Positions 49,802-58,347 of a stretch of DNA of 64,000 nt are shown piece after piece (positions within the stretch are counted from its first letter, which is position 1; each line of letters opens with the position of its first letter). The notes beneath the pieces were generated by a model. That model was not told the origin of the DNA. It worked only from the letters and a program-made list of their open reading frames with translations, and searched no databases. The translations under genes and the position numbers were made by a program. The stretch comes from CBDBCU01 sp965243185 (GTDB lineage Bacteria; Chloroflexota; Dehalococcoidia; Lucifugimonadales; UBA3495), in NCBI GenBank assembly GCA_965243185.1, contig OZ251531.1, forward strand, positions 2,542,001 to 2,606,000, in the 5' to 3' direction.

Positions 49802-50182
49802 CTACTCCCCGGCCAGCCGCTCCGCTTCCCGGATGTAGTCCAAGGTTTCCCGGATGTCTTGAATCAAGGCTTCCGCCGGTTCGCAGTTGCCATCGTAAAA
49901 GCACATACCGTGCAGCACATTGGCGCGGGTGTTGTAAGGCCCTTCCAATAGGCCGATTTCCGGGTCGCTGCGGAAAGAGCGCAGGCCGCGTATCGTTTGC
50001 CCGGCGCTGCGGGGTTCCCGGCCAGTGCGGGCCAGGAGCAGCCCGTCGGTGGCCCCCTTGGTCGCGCCCCATGCCTTTTCCGCCGAATTACGCAGCTTGC
50101 CCTGCGCCAACTGCTCCAGGGCTTCATCATAAAGCTCCCGGGCGTTGGCAAAGAGAACGCTGACCCGTTCCGGTTCCTGCAT
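49802..50182 (-). CDS. PaREP1/HEPN-like protein
   Basis: 126 residues, GGAG eight bases before the ATG. All-helical: VLFANARELYDEALEQLAQGKLRNSAEKAWGATKGATDGLLLARTG matches PaREP1-type HEPN-related proteins, which cluster with nucleotidyltransferase or toxin genes in archaea and bacteria. No partner gene is adjacent. Function unknown. Confidence 0.75.
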   Translation of the reverse strand: MQEPERVSVLFANARELYDEALEQLAQGKLRNSAEKAWGATKGATDGLLLARTGREPRSAGQTIRGLRSFRSDPEIGLLEGPYNTRANVLHGMCFYDGNCEPAEALIQDIRETLDYIREAERLAGE

Positions 50183-50256
50183 ATTGCGACTCCGTTACTT
50201 CCCTGCTGTCCGTGTTACGCCGGACAATTCCGGATACTTGCTGGAACGGGAATGAT

Positions 50257-50287
50257 GGCGGCGGCAAGGGCAATCCTTGCCGCCGCC
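50257..50287 (-). terminator. hairpin after metE-like gene
   Basis: 13-bp perfect stem GGCGGCGGCAAGG (50257-50269), loop GCAAT, complement (50275-50287); no U tract. Confidence 0.6.
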
Positions 50288-50293
50288 AAATCC

Positions 50294-51457
50294 CTAGCCG
50301 TACTCTTGCCGCAGCTCTTGCGCCGCTTCGGTTATGACCGCCATTTTCCGCACGGCGGCCTCAGCCGTGTTGATGTTGCGCTCGGCAAAGGTGCCGAAAC
50401 CGCAATCCGGGTTCAGGTACAGCTTGTCCGGGTCAAAGTAAGCCAGCATTTCCTTGACCCGGGCTACAATCTGCGCCGGCGTTTCCAGTTCGTCGGTGCG
50501 GGGATTGACGACGCCGAAGCCGATTTCCTTTTCGTTGGCGTATTCCTTGAAAACTTCCATTTCCCCGGCCCGGGGCGTGGCGCACTCCAGCACCAGTTGG
50601 TCCACATTCATCTGCACCAGATAGGGCAACAGCGGGCCGTAGTTGCCGGTCAGCAGCACTTCCTCTTTGCGGCTCCAGTTGCCGCGGCAGATGTGGACGC
50701 CCAGTTTGATGCCCTCAATGTCCTCAGCCACTTCGTTCATCAGGCGCAGGGCAAACTCCAGTTCGGTAGTGGGATCGCGGCGCTGCGGCAGGGAGGCGCA
50801 CATAAAGGTTTCGCTGCTTTCCTCGCCCAGCACTACCTGGGTCAGGATGGGTTCATCGTACTGGATAAAGTCCGCGCCCATATCGCGCAGTTTGATGGTT
50901 TCCTCCCGCAGGATGGCGACCACATCCCGGGCCAAATCCTCCGGGCTGGGATAGACCTGGTCGGAAAGCCCCTCGAACCAACTGGAGCGGGTCAGCATAT
51001 AGGGGCCGGGCAGGGGGATTTTGACCGCCCGGTCGGTGTGCTGCTTGACGAAAGCCAATTCGTCAAGGGACAAGCCCTCTTTGGCTGCGATTTTTTCGGT
51101 AACGATGGGGCTTTTGATGGCGAAAGCCGGCACATCGAGGGCGCGCAGGGTTTCCTCGAGCCGGGCCCGGTCTTTGGCGTAGTCGAGCAGTTGGGAAACC
51201 TGCATCAGCTGCATCCCGGCGATTTTGCCGACTACATAGGAATAGAAGTTGTCCCGCCGCTGCTCCCCATCGCTGAGCAGGTCAACGCCGGCCTCCTCCT
51301 GGGCTTTCAGGGCCTCCAAGACGGCAGTGTCGGCTACGGCGTTGAACTCGTCCGCGGAAATTTCCTCGGCTTGGCGGCGGCGCAGGGCTTGAATCAACTC
51401 CGGAGGCCGCGGCCAACTGCCGACTACGGTAACCGGAAACAGGGGTAGGTCTGCCAT
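50294..51457 (-). CDS. MetE-type methionine synthase core protein
   Basis: 387 residues, about half of full MetE, corresponding to its C-terminal catalytic barrel: PVTVVGSWPRP, EEAGVDLLSDGEQRRDNFYSY, FIQYDEPIL, and zinc ligands in HICRGN, LECATPRAGE and LNPDCGFGT. Short forms occur in archaea and Chloroflexi and may take methyl groups from a corrinoid protein rather than folate. Downstream of an enoyl-CoA hydratase on the same strand, 17 bases apart. Confidence 0.88.
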   Translation of the reverse strand: MADLPLFPVTVVGSWPRPPELIQALRRRQAEEISADEFNAVADTAVLEALKAQEEAGVDLLSDGEQRRDNFYSYVVGKIAGMQLMQVSQLLDYAKDRARLEETLRALDVPAFAIKSPIVTEKIAAKEGLSLDELAFVKQHTDRAVKIPLPGPYMLTRSSWFEGLSDQVYPSPEDLARDVVAILREETIKLRDMGADFIQYDEPILTQVVLGEESSETFMCASLPQRRDPTTELEFALRLMNEVAEDIEGIKLGVHICRGNWSRKEEVLLTGNYGPLLPYLVQMNVDQLVLECATPRAGEMEVFKEYANEKEIGFGVVNPRTDELETPAQIVARVKEMLAYFDPDKLYLNPDCGFGTFAERNINTAEAAVRKMAVITEAAQELRQEYG

Positions 51458-51474
51458 TAGCTCCTCCTCTGATG

Positions 51475-52263
51475 TTATTCCTGATTAGTCCAGTGCGGCT
51501 CCCGTTTTTCCAGAAAGGCGGCGATGCCTTCCTGCCCGTCGGCGGCCAGCAGGTTCTCAACCATAGTTTGCTGAGCGATGGCATAGGCCGCCGGGCGGTC
51601 GGGGGCTTGCAGTTGGCGGTAAAAGGTTTCCTTGCCCACGGCCAGGGTGTAGGCGCTGGCTTGGGCAATGTGGCGGGCCAGTTCCATAACCTGACTTTCC
51701 AGCTGGTCATCGGGGACTACCCGGTTGACCAAGCCCAACTCCAAGGCTTTTTGCGCCGGAATGGGGATGCCGGTCAGCAGCATTTCCATCGCCGGCTTGG
51801 GGTTCACCGCCCGGGCCAGAGCCACCGCCGGCGTGGAACAGAACAAGCCAATCTGCACGCCGGGGGTGCAGAAACTTGCCGATGCGGCGGCCACCGCCAA
51901 ATCGCAGGTGGCGGCCAGTTGGCAGCCGGCCGCCGTAGCCAAGCCCTGCACCTGGGCGATGACCGGCTGGGGCAGCAGGCGGATGGCTTCCATCACGGCG
52001 GTACATTCGGCGAACAAGCCGGTGAAACTTTCCCGGTCGTCCCCCACCATTTCCCGCAGGTCGTGGCCGGAGCTGAACACCGGCCCTTGGGAACGGATTA
52101 CCACTACCCGGGCCGCCGGGTCGGTTTTGATGCGGGCCAAGTGGTCATGCAGGGCATCGAGAACCGCGCCGGAGAGGGCATTGCGCCGCCCCGGGTTGTT
52201 CAGGGTCAGTAGGGCAATGGAGTCAACCAGTTCGTAAATAACCGGCGGTTCAACCGTAACCAT
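51475..52263 (-). CDS. enoyl-CoA hydratase/isomerase family protein
   Basis: 262 residues from the ATG at 52263 (GGAGG ten bases upstream). Crotonase fold: LTLNNPGRRNALSG, oxyanion-hole segments FSSGHDLREM and GLATAAGCQLAATCDLAVA, and PAQKALELGLVNRVVP. The usual second catalytic Glu position is not evident (FCTPGVQIGLF), so the exact reaction (hydratase or isomerase) is open. Likely co-transcribed with the MetE-like gene. Confidence 0.9.
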   Translation of the reverse strand: MVTVEPPVIYELVDSIALLTLNNPGRRNALSGAVLDALHDHLARIKTDPAARVVVIRSQGPVFSSGHDLREMVGDDRESFTGLFAECTAVMEAIRLLPQPVIAQVQGLATAAGCQLAATCDLAVAAASASFCTPGVQIGLFCSTPAVALARAVNPKPAMEMLLTGIPIPAQKALELGLVNRVVPDDQLESQVMELARHIAQASAYTLAVGKETFYRQLQAPDRPAAYAIAQQTMVENLLAADGQEGIAAFLEKREPHWTNQE

Positions 52264-52416
52264 AACAGCAGCGCCTCCATTTCTGGATAGCACAGTGTAA
52301 CACCAACCGGCGGCTGGGGTCTAGGGCTGATGGGGGATACCGACCGGTGCAACGGCATACTTCCTGGGGCGTGTTCCCACTAATCATTGACGCCCCGGAT
52401 AACCGACTCTATAGCT
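52264..52416. other. intergenic region without gene
   Basis: No coding sequence or repeat noticed in this first part of the 650-bp gap; the rest of the gap is filled by repeats listed separately. Confidence 0.5.
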
Positions 52417-52457
52417 ATGTCATTCCGACCGAAGGGAGGAATCTCAAATGCCCGCCC
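52417..52457 (+). repeat. TCATTCCG repeat family, short copy
   Basis: TGTCATTCCGACC, GAAGG, GAGGAATCTCAAATGCCCGCC; like 22318-22363. Confidence 0.7.
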
Positions 52458-52494
52458 TTGACTCCTTCCCAGATTCTTAAATTCCCCCCTCTTA

Positions 52495-52525
52495 ACGTCA
52501 TTCCCACGAAAGTGAGAATCCAGAA
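52495..52525 (+). repeat. GAAA-hairpin repeat, short copy
   Basis: CGTCATTCCCACGAAAGTG then AGAATCCAGAA, one mismatch in the stem. Confidence 0.75.
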
Positions 52526-52556
52526 CCCCCTATGTCATTCCCTTGCACTGTTACCC

Positions 52557-52688
52557 ATGTCATTCCGAGGCGCAGCCGAGGAATCTAGAACGCCGCCCCC
52601 GCAACCCCCTACAACACAACCAGCCATTCCCCAAACTCAAAAGTTTTGAGGGGGTGCGGGGGAACTTTTACAAAAGTTCCCCCGCCGT
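52557..52688 (+). repeat. composite repeat, copy 2
   Basis: Same order of elements as 23553-23686: TCATTCCG hairpin, ACACAACCAGCC, CAAAAGTTTTGAGGG and the GGGGGAACTTT-TACA hairpin. About 85-90% identical by eye. Confidence 0.85.
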
Positions 52689-52799
52689 CTCTTTTTGAAT
52701 CCCTCTCCCGGGAACACCCATCCCGGGCCCAAAAAAATTTTTAATTTTTAGTCCCCCAACCCCCCCCCGGTAGCCAACCCCACCCTTCCCGAAAAGTCC

Positions 52800-52860
52800 A
52801 AAAGTGTAGAAAAGGGCGGGCTTCCTGTCAAGTAGGAAGCCCGCCCTTTTCTACACTTTT
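52800..52860. terminator. 27-bp perfect hairpin upstream of secreted protein gene
   Basis: Arms 52800-52826 and 52834-52860 are exact complements (AAAAGTGTAGAAAAGGGCGG onward), loop GTCAAGT. Both outer ends are T-rich in their own direction (ACACTTTT), so it may block transcription from either side. It lies 52 bases before the ATG at 52913. Confidence 0.8.
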
Positions 52861-52912
52861 ATTACCGGCTTACTACCGGCATTAAAAGTCCTGCTGCCGC
52901 GGAGGTATTCCA

Positions 52913-53929
52913 ATGAACCGCTACCGATTCCCTATTGCCATCCTAATCCTGTCCGTCATGACCTTCGGACTGCTCGTTACCGCCAGTCCTACCCCGGACG
53001 CGCAAGCCGCCCCCCGCACCATCCCTTGGGATTGCTCTGACTGGCAAGAGTCCCCGGCGGTCGCCGACGCCGCCGACGCCCGCGTCTCGATGATCCTCGA
53101 ATCCCTCGCCGCCAACCGCGGCAAGTCCATCTATTGCGCCATCGACCAGTCCGACACCTGGACTAAAACCGAAACCTGGGAAGCCGGTCGGTACCGCAAC
53201 GAACGGGACGACACCGTCTATTTCGGCGAACAAGGCAACTTCCGGGGCTTTCTGGCGGCCCAAGAGGGTTATCTAACCGACGGCGAATCCGGCGTTACCG
53301 GCGTCTCCCGCGACCTTATTTTTGAGTTTCCCCGAGAGGAACGCCGCGGCAAGAAAACCGTCCGCTTCCGGGTCCGCAGCGACTCCGCCGAAACCGGCAC
53401 CTGCATCACGCCGCACCCGCAAACCCTCTCGGAGAGCACGCCGGCGCCCCCCGGCACCCTGATTTGCTCTAACCTGCACGGTTCCTGGACCGGCTCCTGG
53501 ATCCAAAGCTTGGCTGATCCTATGCAGCATCGGGCCCGGAACGCGTATGTCGGCCGCCCTCAAGGGGACACCGACTGGAGGTTCGACTGGCGAACCCGCG
53601 TCCGGACGTGGACTGTGCAAAATCCGGCGGTCGCCCAGGGTAGCAGCCTTAGCGAGGATGAGTGGATCGCCAAGGCGGAAGCCGCGGCCATTTCCGCTTG
53701 CCGGGCCCGGGGCGGGAAGTATGTCGCCGGCAGCGCCGATTTCGGCCCCGGCCATAACAACGAACGCGGCTCGGGCGCAAGTTATATGGGCCCCAACCAT
53801 GGCTGGTTTTACGACTACCGCCGACAGAGCGAATCGGGGTTCGGGAACAATGCCCACGCTTATCAGGCGAAAGCCCGGGAAAGCCGCACCTGGAGCGGTG
53901 TCTGCACCAAACGCGTCCGCCGCCGCTAA
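52913..53929 (+). CDS. secreted six-cysteine protein, intact paralog
   Basis: 338 residues, GGAGG eight bases before the ATG. Signal peptide (RFPIAILILSVMTFGLLVTA, cleavage near AQA-AP), then the domain PRTIPWDCSDWQ...FPREE shared at about 88% with the protein at 22500, and a diverged C-terminal half that keeps ISACRARGGKY and ends basic after the last Cys (CTKRVRRR). Six cysteines match in order, suggesting three disulfides. No known family recognised. A long hairpin upstream and a terminator-like hairpin downstream isolate it. Confidence 0.85.
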   Translation: MNRYRFPIAILILSVMTFGLLVTASPTPDAQAAPRTIPWDCSDWQESPAVADAADARVSMILESLAANRGKSIYCAIDQSDTWTKTETWEAGRYRNERDDTVYFGEQGNFRGFLAAQEGYLTDGESGVTGVSRDLIFEFPREERRGKKTVRFRVRSDSAETGTCITPHPQTLSESTPAPPGTLICSNLHGSWTGSWIQSLADPMQHRARNAYVGRPQGDTDWRFDWRTRVRTWTVQNPAVAQGSSLSEDEWIAKAEAAAISACRARGGKYVAGSADFGPGHNNERGSGASYMGPNHGWFYDYRRQSESGFGNNAHAYQAKARESRTWSGVCTKRVRRR

Positions 53930-53942
53930 CCCGGCAACCCAC

Positions 53943-53980
53943 AAAAAGGCGGGTCTCCCGGCCCAGCCGGGAAACCCGCC
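53943..53980 (-). terminator. intrinsic terminator, minus strand
   Basis: 15-bp stem with one mismatch (53948-53962 with 53966-53980) followed on the minus strand by TTTTT (53947-53943). It ends the gene 54020-54481 and also lies after the secreted protein gene. Confidence 0.8.
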
Positions 53981-54019
53981 CCCCAATTCCCCCCTCCGCG
54001 TCAGCAGCAAAGCCAGCCG

Positions 54020-54481
54020 CTAATCCTTCCCGGCCTTGCCGGCCGCCCCACCGTTGCCGCGCGAATCCCGATTCCGCGCCCACTCCTCAACCTCCTTGGC
54101 CGTAGCCCCCGGGTTCTCCCCCAGAAACTCCAGCAACTCCCTCCGCCCCTCCAGCCGCCCCTCCTGCCGCCCTTCCTCCCGCCCCTCCTGCCGGTTCAAC
54201 TCCCGTTCCTTCCTGCTCAGCACCTGATGCACCCCCTTAATCTTATGCCACAGATAATCGCTCAGCCAAATCCCGCCCCCCGCCACACTCCAGCCGCCGA
54301 TGACCAGGGCCAATCGCTGCTGCCAAGTCTCCTTGACATTATCCGGCGCCACACTCAAGGTAAGCCACGCAACGCCCACCGCAATAGCCACCACCAACAA
54401 AGCAACCCCAATCGTCCCGTAGCGCACCGCAAAGCGCGCCACCGCCCGTCTAACCCTGGTTCCCCCTTGCCTTACCCGCAT
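54020..54481 (-). CDS. two-helix membrane protein with coiled-coil tail
   Basis: 153 residues from the ATG at 54481, six to seven bases after GGAGGAG. Basic start, then two membrane helices (GTIGVALLVVAIAVGVAWLTL and RLALVIGGWSVAGGGIWLS), and a cytosolic tail with repeated QEGREEGRQEGRLEGRREL, a charged coiled coil with four-residue periodicity, before a small helix ATAKEVEEWARN. No family recognised. Confidence 0.75.
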   Translation of the reverse strand: MRVRQGGTRVRRAVARFAVRYGTIGVALLVVAIAVGVAWLTLSVAPDNVKETWQQRLALVIGGWSVAGGGIWLSDYLWHKIKGVHQVLSRKERELNRQEGREEGRQEGRLEGRRELLEFLGENPGATAKEVEEWARNRDSRGNGGAAGKAGKD

Positions 54482-54651
54482 CGTCGCTCCTCCATTTCTC
54501 TGAAACTGCCTACCAAACCGAACCGCTTTGCTGTCAATAACTATACCACACCGCCCACCCCCTATAAAAAGCATCCCGCCCCCTACAACTCCCCCGCCGT
54601 ATCTCCCACCGTCAAACCGTCATTCCCCCGCCCTAACTCCCATCCTCCGGC

Positions 54652-54690
54652 AACCGTCATTCCCACGAAAGTGGGAATCCAGAACCCCCA
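54652..54690 (+). repeat. GAAA-hairpin repeat copy
   Basis: AACCGTCATTCCCACGAAAG, TGGGAATCCAGAACCCCC; perfect 8-bp stem with GAAA loop. Confidence 0.8.
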
Positions 54691-54728
54691 TTCCCAAAAT
54701 TCACCCGAAAATTCATCCCATTGAACCC

Positions 54729-54758
54729 TTGACAACTACCATTCCATCCCCCATACTT
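54729..54758 (+). promoter_or_regulatory. promoter facing gene-free region
   Basis: TTGACA (54729-54734), 17-base spacer, CATACT (or 18 bases, ATACTT). No ORF of coding character follows for 680 bases. Confidence 0.6.
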
Positions 54759-54764
54759 ATCAGT

Positions 54765-55387
54765 GCGAGGTCAGACCTAGCCCCGGGACGCCGGGTCTCA
54801 AAACGATACGCTAGCTTACCGTGAAATACAGCTCACAGCGCGCTGTGGACGCATCCGGCCCCCGCGGCCGTCAAGCGTCCCTGCTCCTGCCCCCGGGGAA
54901 CCGGCCCAGGAACCCGTACTTCCCCAACCGGAGCCGCGGAAAACGGCAAATCCCAATCGCCGCCAAACCGCTACTCCTTCCCTAAAGGAGCTGGAGTTAA
55001 TAGGTTGACTGGAGGTCGGTCAACCAACGGTAGCTGGACTGGGCCAACCCGCCGGCATGGCAACCATACCAACCGGCGTCAGTAGCCAATTCAAGGTCCA
55101 TTTGCCGCTAGGCAATCGGGTCGGGAAACGTCTCGCCGGATGTACGCCGATGTTCCCATTGACGCAGGCAACCCAATGGCCCCTTTGCCAGCCGCCTCCC
55201 GCACGGGCGGAACTCCCGGCCAGGGGTTCCGCCCCCCGCGAACTAACTCCCTAGCAATAGCAAAACCCCAACCCGCCGGGGCGGCCAAAAAGCCGCCGCC
55301 CCGGCAATTCCCCGTACTTGAACCAGCCCCCAATCGCCACCCCCGCGTCCTAACCCCCGCCGCCCCATCCTCCAATTCCCAATTCAA
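54765..55387. other. gene-free region, possible structured RNA
   Basis: About 620 bases with no convincing ORF on either strand, preceded by a promoter. Several short dyads: AGACC...GGTCT near 54770-54800, CAGCGCGCTG near 54836, GGTTGAC...GTCAACC at about 55003-55026, GCGGAACTCC...GGGGTTCCGC near 55206-55232 and an 11-bp stem at 55275-55305. It does not show the universal RNase P, tmRNA or SRP RNA signatures. Confidence 0.35.
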
Positions 55388-55396
55388 TGCTATACT
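55388..55396 (+). promoter_or_regulatory. extended -10 promoter for glycosyltransferase
   Basis: TGCTATACT, 42 bases before the TTG start; -35 poor. Confidence 0.55.
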
Positions 55397-55437
55397 AAAA
55401 CCCGCCCATCACCCTATCCCCGGCAGGTTAAACCGCT

Positions 55438-56625
55438 TTGTCCCCAACTACCCACCCGCCCCTCCGCATCCTGTTCCTCACCCCCTACTTCCGCCCCTAC
55501 CTCGGCGGCATCGAGCGGGCCGTCGAACAGCTTTCCCTCCAACTGCTCAACTCCCCCCAAGTCGCCGCCATCGGCGTCCTCACCGCCAAATACGCCTTCC
55601 CCCGCATCCCCCATCCCGAATGGCCCGACCATGAGCGTACCCCTCAAGGCATTGACCTATTCCGCCTGACCGGCTTTCCCCAACGCCCGCCGCCCTTCTA
55701 CTCCGTCCCCCTCGTCTGGTTCTCCCCCCGGCAAATCCGCCGCTATATCCATCAATTCAACCCCAACATCATCCACTTCGTTGGCGATGGCTGGTTTTGG
55801 GGCCACTGGCAGACCTGGCTGGTAATGCGCCGCCGCGCCCGCTTCATCTTTACCCCCTCCTACCATCCCCTCCCGCCGGCTCACTGCTGGCTGCGCCCCC
55901 TCAACCGCCGCCTTTGCCGCGCCGTTGACCGGGTAGTCGCCCTGACCCATCACGAAGCCGCCCAACTCCAACGCGACTACCGGGTTGACCCCGCCCAACT
56001 CTCCGTAATCGGCTGGGGTGCCTCCCCCTTGACCACGCCGGACAATCCCGCTAACCGCGAATTGCCGGACAATACCCCGGACGCCCCGGTCCACATCCTC
56101 TGCGTCGGCCGCCTCGGCCGCCACAAAGGACAGGACTGGCTCCTCGAAACCTACCGCCAAGCCCGCCCCCGGTTCCACCATCCCGCCCGTCTGACCTTTA
56201 TCGGCAGCGCTGAGGATGCCGCCGCTGACCGTATCAAAGCCGCCGTCCCGTCCGCCGGCTTGCAAGACGAAGTCCATTTCACCGGCGAACTGGGCGACGC
56301 CGCTTTGGCTGAACAATACGCCCAAGCCGATCTGTTCGCCCTCTTTTCCCGCTACGAAGCCTTTGGCTTGGTCTATTTCGAGGCGATGTTGCACGGCCTA
56401 CCGGTACTGACCCATCAGGTCGGCGCCAACCCGGAACTGCTTACTCACGGCGCCCTGGTCGTTCCCCGCTACGACCGTCCCGCCGCCGTTGCCGCCCTCG
56501 TCCGGCTGGTCAACGAATCCGATTACCGCCGCCAGTTGGGGGCCGCCGGCCGCGCTTACGCCGCCCGCGAATTCCCTTGGCCCGCCGTAGCCCAAAAGTA
56601 TTTACGCGTCTATCAAGGGCGCTAA
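55438..56625 (+). CDS. GT4 family glycosyltransferase
   Basis: 395 residues from TTG 55438 (start not certain; no clear SD). GT-B fold: RILFLTPYFRPYLGGIERAVEQLSLQL, with the acceptor-side Gly-rich loop, HICVG-like strand (VHILCVGRLGRHKGQDWLLETY) and the C-terminal LFALFSRYEAFGLVYFEAMLHGLPVLTHQVGANPELL with the EX7E-type motif (E of YEAFG and E of YFEAM). Cytosolic, transfers an activated sugar to an unknown acceptor. Followed 35 bases later by a GH63 hydrolase. Confidence 0.92.
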   Translation: MSPTTHPPLRILFLTPYFRPYLGGIERAVEQLSLQLLNSPQVAAIGVLTAKYAFPRIPHPEWPDHERTPQGIDLFRLTGFPQRPPPFYSVPLVWFSPRQIRRYIHQFNPNIIHFVGDGWFWGHWQTWLVMRRRARFIFTPSYHPLPPAHCWLRPLNRRLCRAVDRVVALTHHEAAQLQRDYRVDPAQLSVIGWGASPLTTPDNPANRELPDNTPDAPVHILCVGRLGRHKGQDWLLETYRQARPRFHHPARLTFIGSAEDAAADRIKAAVPSAGLQDEVHFTGELGDAALAEQYAQADLFALFSRYEAFGLVYFEAMLHGLPVLTHQVGANPELLTHGALVVPRYDRPAAVAALVRLVNESDYRRQLGAAGRAYAAREFPWPAVAQKYLRVYQGR

Positions 56626-56660
56626 TCGCCCTACTTACCGCAACCCGGAGCCGCCGATTT

Positions 56661-57902
56661 ATGCCGCCAATCCTCTCCCGCCCCGAACTGGAAACCCGCG
56701 CCCGCCAAATCCTGCTGACCAACCGGCGGCAGGGCGTCGCCGATTGGAACGGACAGCCTTTCGACTTTGTTGTGCCATCCCTGACCGGCTACCCCTTTCA
56801 ATGGTTCTGGGATTCCTGCTTTCACGCCATCGCCCTGACCCACCTCGACCCCGTCCAAGCCCGCGCCGAACTGACCACCCTGCTGCGCGCCGCCCAGTCC
56901 GATGGCTTTATCCCCCACATCATCTTTTGGGAAATGGACAAGCAGCCCGCCTTCCTCCGCCGCAACCTCGTCGGAATGACTTGCCCCTACTACAGCGCCA
57001 CCATCCAGCCGCCCCTGATTGCCTACGCCGTGGAACGGGTCTATCAAGCCACCGGCGACACCGCCTTTCGCGACGCTGCCCTGCCGGCCCTGACCGCCTA
57101 CTACCGCTGGCTCCGCTACCACCGCGACCCGGACAATGACGGCTTGCTTGCCATTATCCAACCGGAGGAAGCCGGCACCGACTGCTCCCCCAAGTACGAC
57201 GCCGCCTTGGGCTTGACCGACTTAACCAACCGGGGCTTTATCGCCGCCCTGCGTCAAGTCTATGCCGCCTACGAACCAATGCGCGGGAATGACCGCCGCA
57301 TCCTGGCGGCGGATATATTTCACTGCGAGGATGTGCTGGTCAACGCCATCTACGCTTTCAGCCTGCGCGCTTTGGCCCGTCTCCTGGGAAACGACCCGGC
57401 GGCGTCTGAGTTTCGGCGGATGGCGGATAAGACCCGGGACGCGCTGCTCAACAAGTGTTGGGACGATGACGCCGGGGCATTTTTTGACTTGCAGGGCATA
57501 GCAGAAAAACCGGTAAAAATGGTAACAATCATTTCCCTGATGCCTTTAATTCTCGACGACTTGCCCCGCCCCATCGTAGCGCGGTTAGTAGAACAGTGGC
57601 TGACCAACCCGGTCCATTTCTGGCTGCCCTACCCGGTGCCATCGGTGCCGGCTTCTAATCCCCGGTTTATGCCCGGCAACCCCCGCGGCTTCATCTGGCG
57701 CGGCCCCAGTTGGGTCAACACCAACTGGTTCCTAATCCACGCCCTCCGCCGCCACGGCTACCCCGATATTGCCGACACCATCAAAACCCGCACCCTCCAA
57801 GCCATCGCTAAATCCGGCTTCCGGGAATACTACCAGCCCTACACCGGCCAAGGCTTGGGCGCGCGAAATTTCGGCTGGTCAACCTTGGCCCTGGATCTGT
57901 AG
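56661..57902 (+). CDS. GH63 family glycoside hydrolase (MGH/GGH-like)
   Basis: 413 residues from the ATG at 56661. (alpha/alpha)6 barrel of the bacterial GH63/mannosylglycerate hydrolase type: YPFQWFWDSCFHAIAL with the catalytic Asp, FIPHIIFWEM, TDCSPKYDAALG, GFIWRGPSWVNTNWFL, and GFREYYQPYTGQGLGARNFGWS with the catalytic Glu. Size suits glucosyl- or mannosylglycerate hydrolases of compatible-solute metabolism, consistent with the trehalose genes elsewhere in the window; substrate is inferred. Confidence 0.85.
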   Translation: MPPILSRPELETRARQILLTNRRQGVADWNGQPFDFVVPSLTGYPFQWFWDSCFHAIALTHLDPVQARAELTTLLRAAQSDGFIPHIIFWEMDKQPAFLRRNLVGMTCPYYSATIQPPLIAYAVERVYQATGDTAFRDAALPALTAYYRWLRYHRDPDNDGLLAIIQPEEAGTDCSPKYDAALGLTDLTNRGFIAALRQVYAAYEPMRGNDRRILAADIFHCEDVLVNAIYAFSLRALARLLGNDPAASEFRRMADKTRDALLNKCWDDDAGAFFDLQGIAEKPVKMVTIISLMPLILDDLPRPIVARLVEQWLTNPVHFWLPYPVPSVPASNPRFMPGNPRGFIWRGPSWVNTNWFLIHALRRHGYPDIADTIKTRTLQAIAKSGFREYYQPYTGQGLGARNFGWSTLALDL

Positions 57903-57921
57903 TGGGGAATATCCGGGATTG

Positions 57922-58347
57922 CTAATTGGCGGCGTACAAATGCAATCGCAAAGCCGCCGGCGTAATAATCGGGATGGCAAACAGCGGCGCTAAAATCAGC
58001 AAATCCGAGTCCCCAGTAGCCAGAAAATCGCCTTGGGCGGCCAATGCCAACTCCAGAAAAGGGCGGTCTCGAGGGTCGCGGCAATCCGGTACCGGCGGCG
58101 GTTCGGCTACTATAATCCGTTCACACCAAGGCAGGTAATCAGCCAGCAAGTGGGGGATTGCAGCGGAGGGTATGCGGAACCGGTCATAGCGCAACACTCT
58201 ATCCAACTCCGCAACAGTTTCACTGCTCACCAGAGGCACAAAATCGCCCGATTGCCAAGCCGGGCGCAGCCAAGTCATAGCGGCAGACTCAAAAACCAGT
58301 GCCGATACCAGCAGGTTGGTATCCAGCACAACGCGGAATGGCGGCAT
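57922..58347 (-). CDS. PIN domain toxin-like protein (COG1569 type)
   Basis: 141 residues. PIN nuclease fold: VVLDTNLLVSALVF (first Asp), SSETVAELDRVL (Glu), CRDPRDRPFLELALAAQGDFLATGDSDLL with the later acidic cluster. Likely a VapC-type RNase. Its ATG directly abuts the stop of the upstream 92-residue gene, its probable antitoxin. Confidence 0.88.
   Translation of the reverse strand: MPPFRVVLDTNLLVSALVFESAAMTWLRPAWQSGDFVPLVSSETVAELDRVLRYDRFRIPSAAIPHLLADYLPWCERIIVAEPPPVPDCRDPRDRPFLELALAAQGDFLATGDSDLLILAPLFAIPIITPAALRLHLYAAN

Noticed and set aside
54729..55437. RNase P RNA, tmRNA or 6S RNA
   Set aside because: No GAGGAAAGUCC, no tag-peptide frame with tRNA-like ends, and no convincing 6S central bubble.
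54528..55634. short plus-strand frames over 54528-55634
   Set aside because: Pro/Ser-rich composition, no SD, stop-poor only because of high GC.
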